64,000 nt of DNA from Variovorax paradoxus. Lineage in GTDB: Bacteria; Pseudomonadota; Gammaproteobacteria; Burkholderiales; Burkholderiaceae_C. Positions 8,386-19,441 of the stretch are shown here, in pieces (positions within the stretch are counted from its first letter, which is position 1; every line of letters begins with the position of its first letter). Position numbers and translations under genes: made by a program. The notes under the pieces were generated by a model. That model saw only the letters and a program-made list of their open reading frames with translations. It had not been told where the DNA came from and ran no database searches. Location of the stretch: assembly GCF_024734665.1 (NCBI RefSeq), contig NZ_CP102931.1, positions 2,788,001 to 2,852,000 on the forward strand, read 5' to 3'.

Positions 8386-9015
8386 TTACTTGGTGCCGAA
8401 AATCCGGTCGCCTGCGTCGCCAAGGCCGGGCAGGATGTAGCCGTGGCTATTGAGCTCGCGGTCGATCGCTGCGGTATAGATCGGCACATCCGGATGGGCC
8501 TTCTGCATCGTCGCCACGCCTTCGGGGCAGGTCAGCAGGCAGACGAACTTGATCGACTTGGGGTTGAGCTCCTTCAGGCGCTCAACCGCGGCCACGGCGG
8601 AGTTGCCGGTGGCCAGCATCGGGTCGACCACGATCACGTCGCGGTTCTCCATTTCGCCGGGCATCTTGAAGTAGTACTCGACGGCCGTCAGCGTCTTCGG
8701 GTCACGGTACAGGCCGATGTGGCCGACGCGTGCGCCGGGCACCACGGTGAGCATGCCGTCGAGGATGCCGGTGCCGGCGCGCAGGATGGAAACCAGCACC
8801 AGCTTCTTGCCGTCGATGACTTTGGCCTGCATGGTCTCGAGCGGGGTTTCGACCTCGATGTCCTGCATCGGCATGTCGCGCGTGACCTCATAGGCCATCA
8901 GCATGCTGATTTCATTGAGGAGCCGGCGGAAGCTGTTGGTGGACGCATCCTTGCGGCGCATCAGCGTGAGCTTGTGCTGGACGAGGGGGTGATTGACGAG
9001 GTGGACGTTGCTCAT
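8386..9015 (-). CDS. upp: Uracil phosphoribosyltransferase
   Basis: Cytoplasmic enzyme of 209 residues, the usual length, that makes UMP from uracil and PRPP. Recognised from the N-terminus ([20 protein letters not shown]), the PRPP-binding loop [14 protein letters not shown] (about 127-140), and the uracil-binding C-terminal stretch [17 protein letters not shown]. In the yeast URC uracil-degradation set one member (URC6) is a uracil phosphoribosyltransferase, so this copy next to URC1 and URC4 homologues may serve catabolism as well as salvage. It lies 36 bases after the URC4 gene. Confidence 0.96.
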   Translation of the reverse strand: MSNVHLVNHPLVQHKLTLMRRKDASTNSFRRLLNEISMLMAYEVTRDMPMQDIEVETPLETMQAKVIDGKKLVLVSILRAGTGILDGMLTVVPGARVGHIGLYRDPKTLTAVEYYFKMPGEMENRDVIVVDPMLATGNSAVAAVERLKELNPKSIKFVCLLTCPEGVATMQKAHPDVPIYTAAIDRELNSHGYILPGLGDAGDRIFGTK

Positions 9016-9051
9016 TGGATTTTTTCTACCGTTGCTGCTGAACCCGGGAGT

Positions 9052-10454
9052 CTAAAAGACGGTGCCGTCGCTCTCGATCAACAGAGGTGGAGCACCGTCA
9101 CGCAAGCGTTGTGCCAGCGCCCGGCCCGCGGCCCAGGTGCCGCCTTCGAGCACGCAGGCCAGCGGCAGCTCTTCCTCGGTGCGGTCGAGCACCTTGCGCA
9201 CGCGCGGCGCCACTTCGTCGAGCAGCGCCACGGTGAGCGCGCGCCATTCGACGATGAATTCGTCGCTCGCCTTCCAGCGGCGGGTGAGAAAGGCCGGGTC
9301 CTTCGGCACGATCACGCCGCTGTCGATCAGCAGGCCGCCGTTGCGGTACTCGGGCAGGGCGGTGAGCGCATCGAGGTGGCGCACCTTCACGCCGGCCCAT
9401 TCGAAGGGTTCGAGCAGCGAATACGTGAGCCACTGCGAGAGCTTGTGAAAGGGCATCCAGCCGTTGGTGAGGCCGGGGCCGCGCACTGCGCTGTGGCGCC
9501 AGCAGTCGCCCAGTGCCAGCGCCGGGTCGCCGGAGCCGATGCCGCCCGCGCTGTCGCTCCCGTCGGCCGCGATGCTGTCGACGGCATTGGCCGAGGGCCA
9601 GATGCGCGACAGCGTTTCGAGCAGCAGCGAGAGGATCTGGTGCGCGGTGATCTCCGCGGTGGGCGGAGCGGCCGGGCCGTAGGGGCCGACCAGCGCGTCG
9701 AACAGGCCACCGGGCCGGCCGTCGTCACCGAAGGTCTCGGGCTGCTCGCTCATGGCCTCGCCGAGCCGGCGCAGCAGCGTGGTGCGGCCCGCCAGGCCGA
9801 CCAGCGGATTCACCTCGCTGACCTGGAAGGCGTCGCCGAGCCGGTCGGTGACCAGGCCGCGCAGGCCGGCCGCATCGGCCTGGTAGGGGTGGTTTGGGTC
9901 GGACGAGAAAAGCCCGCTCATGAACGCGTGGTAGCTCGCCACGCCCAGCCCCTCGGAACGCGTGAAGCGCTCGCCGGTGGCCGATTCGATGTAGTGCCAG
10001 TCGGGGCCGGCACCGGCGTCGAGCAGCACGCTCACCAGCACCAGGTCGATGTGGGCCCGGGCGCGCTGGCGGGCGTCGCATTCGCCAAGCAATGCGTCGA
10101 GTTCTTCGAGGCGATTGACACCGCCAGCCTCGAAATGGCGCCAGCGGCTGTGGTACGGGATGGTGTCCCACGGGTAGCGCTCGCGCGTGACCTCGGCGAC
10201 GGTGCGCGCCGCGTCTTCGAGCATGTTGTCGCCGCCGATGCGGAACCACGGCGATTCGCCTCGGCGCGCGCGCGCCAGCAGGGCGCCCGCGCGCTGGCGA
10301 ATGGCTGCGGTGGTGCGCAGCAGGCTGGCCGCGCCGGCCGGGTGCGCGGTGTCGGCTGTGAACTCGATGGACGGATCGACCTTGCCCGCGCCGCCTGGCG
10401 GCAGGCTGCCGGAGCCGTCGACGGGCATGTTCTTGTCGTCGCTGTTGCGGTTGC

Positions 10455-10458
<4 letters not shown>
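9052..10458 (-). CDS. URC4/Urg3-family protein (DUF1688), uracil catabolism
   Basis: A 468-residue soluble protein of the DUF1688 family, which includes Lachancea kluyveri URC4 and Aspergillus Urg3, genes needed to use uracil as a nitrogen source. The biochemical step is not firmly known to me. Recognisable family stretches include IRQRAGALLARA, RYPWDTIPYHSRWRHFEAGG, GPDWHYIESATGERFTRSEG, NPLVGLAGRTTLLRRLG and a C-terminal FIVEWRALTVALLDEVAP. The first 50 residues are low-complexity (Pro/Gly/Ser). The start overlaps the stop of the URC1-type gene as ATGA. Adjacent URC1 and URC4 homologues plus UPRT make the family call firm by context. Confidence 0.85.
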
Positions 10459-11765
<1,307 letters not shown>

Positions 11766-11785
11766 TGGTAGCCCTCAAAAAATGC

Positions 11786-11814
11786 AATGTACCGATCACT
11801 TGTGCGGCTGGCAA
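11786..11814 (-). promoter_or_regulatory. Predicted sigma-70 promoter of the pyrimidine operon
   Basis: On the minus strand the sequence shows a -35 box TTGCCA (11814-11809) and a -10 box TACATT (11791-11786) with exactly 17 bases between them. It ends about 20 bases before the ATG of the URC1-type gene at 11765, so a short untranslated leader is expected. No clear operator was identified around it. Confidence 0.5.
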
Positions 11815-11928
11815 GCGAGGGCGCGCCCTTGGTCGCAGGCCCCCTTCGCTGTTCGCCGGCCCGCGGATGTTGAACAACAATGCGCCTGGACGGACCGCAC
11901 CCACAACATCTTTTGCTGGAGGAAATCA

Positions 11929-12264
11929 ATGCGCACGCTTCTCTGTGTATTTCTCGTCTTGAGCCTGTCTGCCTGCGACAAGGCCACCGAAGGCTTCTCG
12001 CAGGGCTTCGATTCGGCCTTCAAGACCAACTTCAGAACAAGCTTCATCGACAGCTGCGTCAAGAGCGCTGGATCGCGCGGGAACAAGTCGCAGGAAGAGC
12101 TCACCAAGCTGTGCACCTGCGCGGCCGATGGCGTCATGAAGGACGCCACCGTGTCGGATCTGCAGGACGTGGAAAAGACCAAGAGCAGGAGCGGCCCGAT
12201 CATCGAGCGATGCGTGAAGGAGTCCGTCGGCCTCGTGGTGGATACGCCGACGCGGGTGTCTTGA
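11929..12264 (+). CDS. Small lipoprotein of unknown function
   Basis: A 111-residue protein with a clear lipoprotein signal (MRTLLCVFLVLSLSAC; lipobox LSAC), so lipid-anchored in the envelope. The mature part is short, largely polar and predicted helical, with four further cysteines (in DSCVKS, CTCAAD and ERCVKE) that could form two disulfides. The start is set by the ribosome site GGAGGAA eight bases upstream of ATG at 11929; the frame is open far upstream but without a suitable start. It stands between the pyrimidine operon (divergent) and the sigma-factor gene. Function unknown. Confidence 0.75.
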   Translation: MRTLLCVFLVLSLSACDKATEGFSQGFDSAFKTNFRTSFIDSCVKSAGSRGNKSQEELTKLCTCAADGVMKDATVSDLQDVEKTKSRSGPIIERCVKESVGLVVDTPTRVS

Positions 12265-12344
12265 GGTCCCGGCCCGGGGCCGGCCGCTGGGCGCGGCACA
12301 ATCCACCGGAACTTTTTTCGACAAGGCTGTAACCAGCCAGCCCG

Positions 12345-12935
12345 ATGGAACGAAACACCGTAGGCAGCAGGACGAACCCAGGCGACGCGGAAGCGGCGCT
12401 GCGCAGCCTGTTCCTTCGCGGCCTCGACGGCGACGCGAAGGCCTACCGCGACTTCCTGCAGCGACTCAGCGCGCACCTGCGCGCCTTTCTGGGCAAGCGC
12501 CTCTTTGGCTGGCCCGATGAAGTGGAAGACCTCGTCCAGGAATGCCTGCTCGCCATGCACAACCAGCGCCACACCTACCAGAGCGACCAGCCGCTGACGG
12601 CATGGGTGCATGCGATTGCGCGCTACAAGATGATCGATCTGCTGCGCGCCAAGTCGGTCCGCGAAGACCTGCATGACCCGCTGGACGACGACCTGGCCGT
12701 GTTCGCCGAATCGGCCGAAGAGGCCAGCGATGCGAAGCGCGACCTCGGAGGCCTGCTCGAAACCTTGCCCGAGCGCCAGCGGTTGCCGATCGTGCACGTG
12801 AAGATCGAAGGCCTGTCGGTTGCCGAGACCGCGAGCCTGACGGGCATGTCGGAGTCGGCGGTCAAGGTCGGCATTCACCGGGGGCTCAAGGCGCTGGCCG
12901 CCCGGTTCGGCAACAGCTGGGGAGGTGCGGCATGA
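12345..12935 (+). CDS. ECF-type RNA polymerase sigma factor paired with NrsF anti-sigma
   Basis: A 196-residue sigma factor. Region 2 is seen as [21 protein letters not shown] followed by [19 protein letters not shown], and region 4 as [18 protein letters not shown] with the helix-turn-helix [26 protein letters not shown]. There are no regions 1 or 3, which is the ECF layout. The downstream gene overlaps it by four bases (ATGA) and encodes an NrsF-type membrane anti-sigma, so this sigma is likely held at the membrane until released. In Caulobacter a comparable pair (SigF-NrsF) answers oxidative or heavy-metal stress; the signal here is not visible. Confidence 0.92.
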   Translation: MERNTVGSRTNPGDAEAALRSLFLRGLDGDAKAYRDFLQRLSAHLRAFLGKRLFGWPDEVEDLVQECLLAMHNQRHTYQSDQPLTAWVHAIARYKMIDLLRAKSVREDLHDPLDDDLAVFAESAEEASDAKRDLGGLLETLPERQRLPIVHVKIEGLSVAETASLTGMSESAVKVGIHRGLKALAARFGNSWGGAA

Positions 12936-13573
12936 AGACCGACGATCTCGTCGCGATGCTGGCGAGCGGCGAGGTGGCCGTGCCGCGCCGCCGTGCCAGC
13001 CGGCGCATCTGGCTGGCGGTGCTGCTGGGTTTGCCGTTCTCGCTCCTGATCCTGTTCGGCGAGTACGGCATGCGGCGCGACATCGTGCAGGCCATGTTCT
13101 GGCCGATGTTCTGGGTCAAGGTGCTGTTTCCCTTGTGCATCGCAGCGGCTGGCTTCGTGGCCGTGGAGCGGCTTGCGCGGCCGGGCGTCGAGCCGCGGCG
13201 CACCTGGGTGGGCGCGGTGCTGCCCGTGCTCGCGGTGTGGGTACTGGCGGTGATCGCCTGGTTCACCGTGCCGGCCGAGGAGCGCATGCCTTCGCTGATG
13301 GGGCAGTCATGGCGCGTCTGCGCGCTGAGCATCGGGCTGATGGCGCTGCCGGTGTTCGCGGCCACGATGGTGGCGCTCAAGGGGATGGCGCCCACGCGGC
13401 CGGCGCTGGCCGGGGCCGCGGCAGGGGCGCTTGCCGGGGGCATTGGCGCGGCGGTCTATGCGCTGCACTGCATGGAGCTGACCGCACCGTTCCTTGCGGT
13501 CTGGTATGTGAGCGGGATCGCGGTGCCGGTGCTGGTTGGTGCCGTGCTCGGGCCACGCCTGCTGCGCTGGTAG
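12932..13573 (+). CDS. nrsF: NrsF-family anti-sigma factor (DUF1109)
   Basis: A 213-residue inner-membrane protein with six predicted helices: [18 protein letters not shown], a second around [20 protein letters not shown], then [54 protein letters not shown] and a last near the C-terminus. The short cytoplasmic N-terminus ([13 protein letters not shown]) matches the DUF1109 family pattern thought to bind the sigma factor. Two cysteines sit at or near membrane edges (LCIAAAG, LHCMEL), as in NrsF where such cysteines matter for sensing. Start ATG overlaps the sigma-factor stop. Confidence 0.88.
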   Translation: MKTDDLVAMLASGEVAVPRRRASRRIWLAVLLGLPFSLLILFGEYGMRRDIVQAMFWPMFWVKVLFPLCIAAAGFVAVERLARPGVEPRRTWVGAVLPVLAVWVLAVIAWFTVPAEERMPSLMGQSWRVCALSIGLMALPVFAATMVALKGMAPTRPALAGAAAGALAGGIGAAVYALHCMELTAPFLAVWYVSGIAVPVLVGAVLGPRLLRW

Positions 13574-13709
13574 GCCCTCGACAGAGCCCGATGTCCCCGC
13601 CGTGGGACAAACCCTAGTCGGGCCCGAAATGTCGTTCCGATAACAGTTCGCAGAAAACGAAAGTAGTGGAATCGCGTCGCCTTTTTCTTCAAATAACGAA
13701 GGAGACACG

Positions 13710-16061
13710 ATGCGAGACATCTATCGAGCAGGGCTCAGGATACTGGGCCTGTGTGTATTGGCTTCCCTCATCAACTGCGGCGGCGACGGGGGAGGCGGCA
13801 GCGGCTTCGTGCCGATCGTCCCGCCATCGGGCAACGCGCCGCCCGCGACCAACCCACCCGCGCCGGTAGTCGGCGAACTGAAGATCCGCACGCTGTCGAA
13901 CCGCGCCGACATGATCAGCGACGGCGATGCCTACGTCGAGATCGTGCTGCCGGAGGGCAAGAGCGCGCTCGACCTCGCCGTGGACCTCGACGGCAAGGAC
14001 GTGTCCTCGGCGTTCGCCTTGCGCGCCAACGGCCGCGTGCTCGGCACGGTCACCGGGCTTCGCGTGGGCAGCAACACGCTCACCGCCACGCTCAAGTCCA
14101 GCAAGACGGGCGCCAAGCTGGCCATCGAGAACTTCGGCCGCGGCGGCAACATCTTCGCGGGCACGCCGATCCAGCCCTGGGTCTGCGCCACGAAGGCCGG
14201 CACGGTCGCGACGGTGACTGTGCCCGGCACCGGCCTCTCGGCCACCGTGACGACGCAGGTGAGCGGGCTCGACGCCGACCCCGTCGATGCCGATTGCAAT
14301 GCGCCCACCGTCTACACCTATTACTACCAGCCCAAGGCCAAGGAAGGCACCGACTGCGGCCAGCAGCCGTTCGGCCCCTACGCCTGCTTCGTGCAGTACG
14401 ACCCGGCCAAGCGCCCGAAGGATGCCGACATCGCGAACTTCACCACCGACCGTGGCGACACCGTGAAGGCCCTGCTGCGGGTGGAGCTAGGCACGATGGG
14501 CCGCAGCGAATACCAGGTGGCGGTGTACTTCGACCCGGCCAAGCCCTGGACGCCCTGGGAGCCGCAGAAGGGCTGGAACGGCAAGGTGCTCTGGAAGATG
14601 GGCGCCTCGGCCTCGGGCAACCGCTTCCAGCAGAACCCGGGCACCGCGCTCTTCGACGACAACGCGCTGCGGGCCGGCTACATGACGGTCAATTCGCAGC
14701 TGACCAACCACAACGACAACAACAACGAATTCCTGGCGACCGAGAACATCATGATGGTCAAGGAGCACATCGTCGATACCTACGGCGAGATCCGCTTCAC
14801 CATGTCCGACGGCGGCTCGGGCGGCTCGATGATGCAGACCGTGCCGGCTTCGGTGATGCCCGGCCTGCTCGACGGCTTGCAGACAGGCTACAGCTACCCC
14901 GATGCGGTGACGACCTGGATCGAGACGCGCGACTGCGGCAACCTCTGGCGCTACTACGGCACCGGCCCGGGCGCGGGCCTGTCGCCCGCAGCGAGGGCGG
15001 CGATCGAGGGCCATCCGACAGCCGACTACTGCACCAGCTGGGTCTATTCCTTCCTGGCGCCGCAGAACCCCGTGCTGGCCACCAACTGCGGACCGGGCTT
15101 TCCGGCCGCGCTCGTGTACGACCCGGTGCTGCGGCCCGACGGCGTGCGCTGCACGATCCACGACGTGATGACTTCGATCCTCGGCACCGCTGACCTCAAC
15201 GGCCGCACCGTGCCCAACCTGCCGTACGACAACACCGGCGTGCAGTACGGGTTGAAGGCCTTGCGCTCCGGCGCCATCACGCCGGAAGAGTTCGTCGCGC
15301 TCAACGAAGGCGTCGGCAGCTGGGACGCCGACATGGTCTGGTCGGGCGACAAGGCCGTCACGCCCGCCGCACGCGCCAGGGCGCAGCCGGGCGCGATGAC
15401 AGCGCTCTACCGCAGCGGCCTGGTCAGCTACGCGAAGAACCTCGCGAAGGTGCCGATCATCGACCTGCGGCCCGAGCTCGGCGCCGACATCCATATGGCG
15501 TGGCGCACCTTCGAGCAGCGCGCGCGCCTGGACGCGGGCAACGGCGGGCACGACAACCATGTGGTTCTGGCGAGTGCGGCCGGCACGGGCGTCGCGCTGA
15601 CCAGACAGGCCTTCCTGATGATGGACCGCTGGCTGAGCGCTATCGAGACCGACAAGTCGCAGGGCGCAAAGGAGGCGAAGGTCGTGAAGAACAAGCCCTC
15701 CGACGCGATCGATCTCTGCCTCGCGACCGCGGGCACGACCAACGCCGAGCTGGTGGACATCGGCTTCACGAGCGCCGCCTGCCCGGTGAAGCCGTACGAG
15801 TCGGTGCGCATCGTGTCAGGCGGTCCGCTGTCGGAGGACGTGTTCAAGTGCCAGCTGAAGCCGATCGACTTCGCATCGGCCGACTACGCCGGCATCGGCT
15901 TCACGGGCGGCCAGCAGGTTCGCCTGCAGGCCACCTTCCCCGATGGCGTGTGCGACTGGAGCAAGCCGGGCGTGGGGCAGGTGCCATGGACGCCGACCAC
16001 CTTCCGCAACGGCCCCGGTGGGCAGGACATGCCGGCCGCGCCGGCCTCCGTGGCGTTCTGA
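13710..16061 (+). CDS. Large exported protein, DUF6351-like
   Basis: A 783-residue exported protein. The N-terminus (MRDIYRAGLRILGLCVLASL then INCGGDG) is a signal peptide with a lipoprotein-like cysteine at residue 23, followed by a Gly/Pro/Asn-rich linker to about residue 55. I assign it to the DUF6351 family from memory of its layout; no enzyme activity is established. The middle contains SDGGSGGSMM, which resembles a Ser-hydrolase nucleophile elbow, and a late GGHDNHV stretch that could supply a histidine, so an alpha/beta-hydrolase-like role is possible but unproven. Many paired cysteines suggest an oxidising compartment. A GGAG ribosome site precedes the ATG. It converges on a Crp/Fnr-type gene. 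Confidence 0.65.
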   Translation: MRDIYRAGLRILGLCVLASLINCGGDGGGGSGFVPIVPPSGNAPPATNPPAPVVGELKIRTLSNRADMISDGDAYVEIVLPEGKSALDLAVDLDGKDVSSAFALRANGRVLGTVTGLRVGSNTLTATLKSSKTGAKLAIENFGRGGNIFAGTPIQPWVCATKAGTVATVTVPGTGLSATVTTQVSGLDADPVDADCNAPTVYTYYYQPKAKEGTDCGQQPFGPYACFVQYDPAKRPKDADIANFTTDRGDTVKALLRVELGTMGRSEYQVAVYFDPAKPWTPWEPQKGWNGKVLWKMGASASGNRFQQNPGTALFDDNALRAGYMTVNSQLTNHNDNNNEFLATENIMMVKEHIVDTYGEIRFTMSDGGSGGSMMQTVPASVMPGLLDGLQTGYSYPDAVTTWIETRDCGNLWRYYGTGPGAGLSPAARAAIEGHPTADYCTSWVYSFLAPQNPVLATNCGPGFPAALVYDPVLRPDGVRCTIHDVMTSILGTADLNGRTVPNLPYDNTGVQYGLKALRSGAITPEEFVALNEGVGSWDADMVWSGDKAVTPAARARAQPGAMTALYRSGLVSYAKNLAKVPIIDLRPELGADIHMAWRTFEQRARLDAGNGGHDNHVVLASAAGTGVALTRQAFLMMDRWLSAIETDKSQGAKEAKVVKNKPSDAIDLCLATAGTTNAELVDIGFTSAACPVKPYESVRIVSGGPLSEDVFKCQLKPIDFASADYAGIGFTGGQQVRLQATFPDGVCDWSKPGVGQVPWTPTTFRNGPGGQDMPAAPASVAF

Positions 16062-16080
16062 GCGGCGCCGCGTTACACCG

Positions 16081-16110
16081 CATTCAGCCGCATTCAGCCG
16101 CATTCAGCCG
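16081..16110. repeat. Three tandem copies of a 10-base unit (CATTCAGCCG)
   Basis: The decamer CATTCAGCCG occurs three times without interruption, between the DUF6351-like gene and the convergent Crp/Fnr-type gene. The last copy includes the regulator's stop codon (16104-16106). No stem with a T-run is apparent, so it is not an obvious terminator; replication slippage is the simplest origin. Confidence 0.8.
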
Positions 16111-16811
16111 GGCTGATTGGTCGGGTATCTCGACAGGCGTTGCCTGTCGAGCACGTTGATGTAGCCGTAGCCCGTCTTGATGAGCCGGACCGCTTCGAGC
16201 TCGTGCAGCGCCACGTTCACCCGCTGGCGCGACACGCCGACCATCCAGCCGATTTCTTCCTGGCTGATCTGCAGCGTGGCGTCGGTGTTCGGGTAGAGCA
16301 CCGGATGGAAGAGGCTCGCAATGCCGCGCGCCACGCGGGCAGTGGGCTCCAGCAGCCGGTCGAACTTCACGGTCGCGATGAACTGGCTCAGCCGCTCGTT
16401 CAGGTGCGACAGCATGAAGTGATTGAAGGGGACGCTGCGGTCCAGCAGCCACGCGAAGGTGTCGCGCGGCAGGTGCAGCGTGGTGGTGGGGCGGGTCGCG
16501 GCAATCTCGTACTTGCGCTGCTCTACCTTCAGCAGCGAGCCTTCGCCGATCCAGCCGCCAGCGGCCACGCCGGTGAACATCACCGGCTTGCCATCGGCCG
16601 AGGTGTCCTGCACGCGGAGGAAGCCGCGGATCACGCCGATCCAGCTGTCGGCGATCTCGTTGCGCTGGCAGACGAATTCGCCCGGGCCGTGCTCGCGCGT
16701 GAAGAGCGCCTTGTAGACCACGTCGCGCTCGCTCTGGGTCAGCACGCGCGGCCAGATGCAGCGCTCCCAGAATTCGTAGACCTCCTTGTCCGGCAGCTTG
16801 CTGGTGGACAT
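16104..16811 (-). CDS. Crp/Fnr-family transcription regulator
   Basis: A 235-residue regulator with an N-terminal cyclic-nucleotide-like beta-roll (ALFTREHGPGEFVCQRNEIADSW and VAAGGWIGEGSLL) and a C-terminal winged helix-turn-helix (LQISQEEIGWMVGVSRQRVNVALHELEAV). The cluster of N-terminal cysteines that would hold an FeS centre in Fnr is absent; only two cysteines, C18 and one in FVCQRN, are seen. Start ATG at 16811 was chosen because upstream in-frame sequence continues into the HerA-type gene with no better start. It is 34 bases after that gene on the same strand and may be co-transcribed. Target genes are unknown. Confidence 0.88.
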   Translation of the reverse strand: MSTSKLPDKEVYEFWERCIWPRVLTQSERDVVYKALFTREHGPGEFVCQRNEIADSWIGVIRGFLRVQDTSADGKPVMFTGVAAGGWIGEGSLLKVEQRKYEIAATRPTTTLHLPRDTFAWLLDRSVPFNHFMLSHLNERLSQFIATVKFDRLLEPTARVARGIASLFHPVLYPNTDATLQISQEEIGWMVGVSRQRVNVALHELEAVRLIKTGYGYINVLDRQRLSRYPTNQPG

Positions 16812-16845
16812 GCAGGTCTTCGTGCGCGGCCGGTTGCCGTCGACC

Positions 16846-18363
16846 TCAGCGCTTCTTGGAGCCGAAGATCCCGCCGAGCACCCCGCGCAGGATTTCCTTG
16901 CCAACAGACGTACCCATGGTGCGCACCGCCGACTTGGCCATGGTCTGCACCAGCCCGTCGTGCTTCGCGCCGCGCGGGCCGGTGGTGCCGAAGAGCATGT
17001 CGTTGAGGACGCCGCCCATGCCGGAACCCGACGATGCCGCTGCATCCTTGCCGCCGGGCACTGTCGCGGTCGGTGCGTCGGGTGCGCTGTCGGCGCGGCC
17101 CTTGAGCTTTTCGTAGGCCGATTCGCGGTCCACCGTCTTCTCGTAGACGCCGGCGACCAGCGAGCCGGCGATCAGTGCCTTGCGCTGGTCGGGCGTGATG
17201 GGGCCGAGTTGGCTGCCGGGCGGCAGCACGAACACGCGCTCGGTCACGCTCGGGCGGCCCTTTTCGTCGAGGAAGCTCACCAGCGCCTCGCCGACCGCAA
17301 GCTCGGTGATGGCGGTCTCGATATCGAGGCCCGGCTTCTGGCGCATGGTGCTGGCAGCCGCCTTCACGGCCTTCTGGTCGCGCGGCGTGAAGGCGCGCAG
17401 CGCGTGCTGTACGCGGTTGCCCAACTGGGCCAGCACCGTGTCAGGGATGTCCAGCGGGTTCTGCGTAACGAAATACACGCCCACGCCCTTGGAGCGCACC
17501 AGCCGCACCACCAGCTCGATGCGTTCCACCAGCGCCTTGGGCGCCTCGTTGAACAGCAGGTGGGCCTCGTCGAAGAAGAAGGCCAGCTTGGGCTGCTCGG
17601 GGTCGCCGATTTCGGGCAGCTGCTCGAACAGCTCCGACAGCATCCACAGCAGGAAGGTGGCGTACAGGCGCGGCGAGTTCATGAGCTTGTCGGCCGCGAG
17701 GATGTTGACGACCCCCTTGCCGCCCACGGTCTGCATGAAGTCGGCGATGTTGAGCATCGGCTCGCCGAAGAACTTGTCGCCGCCCTGGGTTTCGATCTGC
17801 AACAGGCCGCGCTGGATGGCGCCCACGCTGGCGGCGCTGATGTTGCCGTACTGGGTGGTGAACTGGCTGCTGTTTTCGCCCACGTACTGCAGCATGGCGC
17901 GCAGGTCCTTCAGGTCGAGCAGCAGCAGGCCGTTGTCGTCGGCGATCTTGAACACGAGGTTCAGCACGCCGGCCTGCGTTTCGTTCACGTCGAGCATGCG
18001 GCCCAGCAGCAGAGGCCCCATGTCGGAGACGGTGGCGCGCACCGGGTGGCCCTGTTCGCCAAACACGTCCCACACCGTGACGGGGCAGGCGGAGGGCTCG
18101 GGTACCTCGATGCCGCGTTCCTTCAGGGTGGTGGCCAGTTTGCCGCCGATGGCACCCTTTTGACTGATACCGGTCAGGTCGCCCTTGACGTCGGCCATGA
18201 ACACCGGCACGCCGATGGCGGAGAGCTTTTCGGCGATGGTCTGCAGGGTGACTGTCTTGCCGGTGCCGGTGGCGCCGGTGATCAGGCCATGGCGGTTGGC
18301 CAGGCCGGGGAGAAGACTGCACTCGATGATGTCGTGCCGTGCGATCAGAAGTGGGTCGGCCAT
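16846..18363 (-). CDS. HerA/YjgR-type P-loop ATPase (DUF853)
   Basis: A 505-residue cytoplasmic ATPase of the HerA-FtsK group, matching E. coli YjgR in length and layout. Walker A GATGTGKT (about 30-37), Walker B-like [12 protein letters not shown], a sensor-like [12 protein letters not shown] and an arginine-rich [18 protein letters not shown]. The C-terminal 100 residues are Gly/Ser/Ala-rich and end in [14 protein letters not shown]. HerA proteins move DNA together with nucleases, but the YjgR branch has no settled role and no nuclease gene is next to it. It is divergent from the polyene-like cluster. Confidence 0.9.
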   Translation of the reverse strand: MADPLLIARHDIIECSLLPGLANRHGLITGATGTGKTVTLQTIAEKLSAIGVPVFMADVKGDLTGISQKGAIGGKLATTLKERGIEVPEPSACPVTVWDVFGEQGHPVRATVSDMGPLLLGRMLDVNETQAGVLNLVFKIADDNGLLLLDLKDLRAMLQYVGENSSQFTTQYGNISAASVGAIQRGLLQIETQGGDKFFGEPMLNIADFMQTVGGKGVVNILAADKLMNSPRLYATFLLWMLSELFEQLPEIGDPEQPKLAFFFDEAHLLFNEAPKALVERIELVVRLVRSKGVGVYFVTQNPLDIPDTVLAQLGNRVQHALRAFTPRDQKAVKAAASTMRQKPGLDIETAITELAVGEALVSFLDEKGRPSVTERVFVLPPGSQLGPITPDQRKALIAGSLVAGVYEKTVDRESAYEKLKGRADSAPDAPTATVPGGKDAAASSGSGMGGVLNDMLFGTTGPRGAKHDGLVQTMAKSAVRTMGTSVGKEILRGVLGGIFGSKKR

Positions 18364-18413
18364 GGGGCGCTCCGGGTCGTATCGAAGCGGGCAGTCTAAT
18401 CAAGCGGCACTCC

Positions 18414-18419
18414 TATAAT
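18414..18419 (+). promoter_or_regulatory. Consensus -10 box upstream of the polyene-like cluster
   Basis: A perfect TATAAT lies 45 bases before the TTG start of the ACP gene. At the matching -35 distance (about 18390-18396) the sequence is GC-rich and poor, so the promoter may be weak or need an activator. It is the only obvious plus-strand promoter before the ten-gene cluster. Confidence 0.4.
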
Positions 18420-18464
18420 CCACGGCCCGCACGGTAGTTCAGGAAAAAGTTTTAGGAGGTTTTT

Positions 18465-18776
18465 TTGTCATCGACTGCTCAGCCCCCCATTCCCGCCACT
18501 GGCGATGCCTCCGAACAGTCGCCGATCGAAAAAGAGCTGGCCGTGCTGCTCGTGAACGCGCTGAACCTCGAAGTGGCTCCCGAGGACATCGTGCCGACCG
18601 ATCCGCTCTACGGCGAAGGCCTCGGGCTCGACTCGATCGACATCCTCGAAGTGGCGCTCGAAGTCTCGCGCCGCTATGGCTTCCAACTGCGTTCGGACGA
18701 CGAACGCAACCAGCAGATTTTCCAGTCGCTGCGCACGCTCGCGACCCACGTCGCCGAGCATCGCGTGGCTTCCTGA
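18465..18776 (+). CDS. Acyl carrier protein, first gene of an aryl-polyene-like cluster
   Basis: A 103-residue phosphopantetheine carrier protein. The attachment motif is GLGLDSIDILEVALE, with the modified Ser in DSID at about residue 57. The first 20 residues are a flexible Pro/Ser-rich lead. The start codon is TTG at 18465, chosen because a perfect AGGAGG sits seven bases upstream and no ATG fits. It should carry the growing chain between the adenylation, dehydratase and reductase enzymes encoded downstream. The gene opens the cluster just after a TATAAT box. Confidence 0.9.
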   Translation: MSSTAQPPIPATGDASEQSPIEKELAVLLVNALNLEVAPEDIVPTDPLYGEGLGLDSIDILEVALEVSRRYGFQLRSDDERNQQIFQSLRTLATHVAEHRVAS

Positions 18777-18780
18777 TCCC

Positions 18781-19425
18781 ATGTCACGATGGCGAATAGC
18801 ACTCCTGCTGGTGGCGGGCGTGGCGTATGCCGGCCTGTCCCACTGGATGACGCTGTTCCATGCCACGGAACCGTGGGCGGTCGTGGTGTTGCTCGGTCCG
18901 CTCTGGCTCGCGGCCATGGGCCTTGCCGCCAGCTGGTTCGGTCGCTGGGGCCTTGCCGCCGTGGCTGTTCTGGGTATCGGCGGGTTCTCGCTCGTCTTCC
19001 TGGGTGAGGCGGGCGATCCCAACCGCTTGTACGTGCTGCAGCACGTGGCCATCAACGCCGCGCTGTGCGGCTGGTTTGGCTCGACGCTGCGTGGCCGGGG
19101 CCTGCCGCTGATCACGCAGTTCGCGCAGCGGGTGCACCCGCTCAAGGGGCACATGCTGTCCTACACCACGCAGCTCACGCGCATCTGGACCGGCTTCTTT
19201 GCGCTGACGGTGCTGGCGTCGATCCTCATCTACCTGACCCGGCCGTTCTCCGACTGGTCGTTGTTCGCCAATGTGCTGTCGCCCGTGATGGTGACGCTGC
19301 TCTTCGTGGGCGAGCACTTTGTGCGCTACCGGCTGCATCCCGAATTCGAACGCACGCGCCTCGTGGATGCGGTGCGCGCGTTCTATGGCACATCGTCGGT
19401 GGACACCAGCCCCGGCGGCCAATGA
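18781..19425 (+). CDS. Membrane protein of aryl-polyene clusters (COG4648-like)
   Basis: A 214-residue inner-membrane protein with about six helices: IALLLVAGVAYAGLSHWM, WAVVVLLGPLWLAAMGLAA, LAAVAVLGIGGFSLVFLG, then two in the middle and VLSPVMVTLLFVGEHFVRYR near the end. The conserved-looking loop TLRGRGLPLITQFAQRVHP and the C-terminal EHFVRYRLHPEF fit the COG4648 membrane proteins that travel with polyene-type biosynthesis genes. Its exact role is not known. The gene begins four bases after the ACP stop. Confidence 0.75.
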   Translation: MSRWRIALLLVAGVAYAGLSHWMTLFHATEPWAVVVLLGPLWLAAMGLAASWFGRWGLAAVAVLGIGGFSLVFLGEAGDPNRLYVLQHVAINAALCGWFGSTLRGRGLPLITQFAQRVHPLKGHMLSYTTQLTRIWTGFFALTVLASILIYLTRPFSDWSLFANVLSPVMVTLLFVGEHFVRYRLHPEFERTRLVDAVRAFYGTSSVDTSPGGQ

Positions 19426-19441
19426 CACAGGCGCCGCCCGC

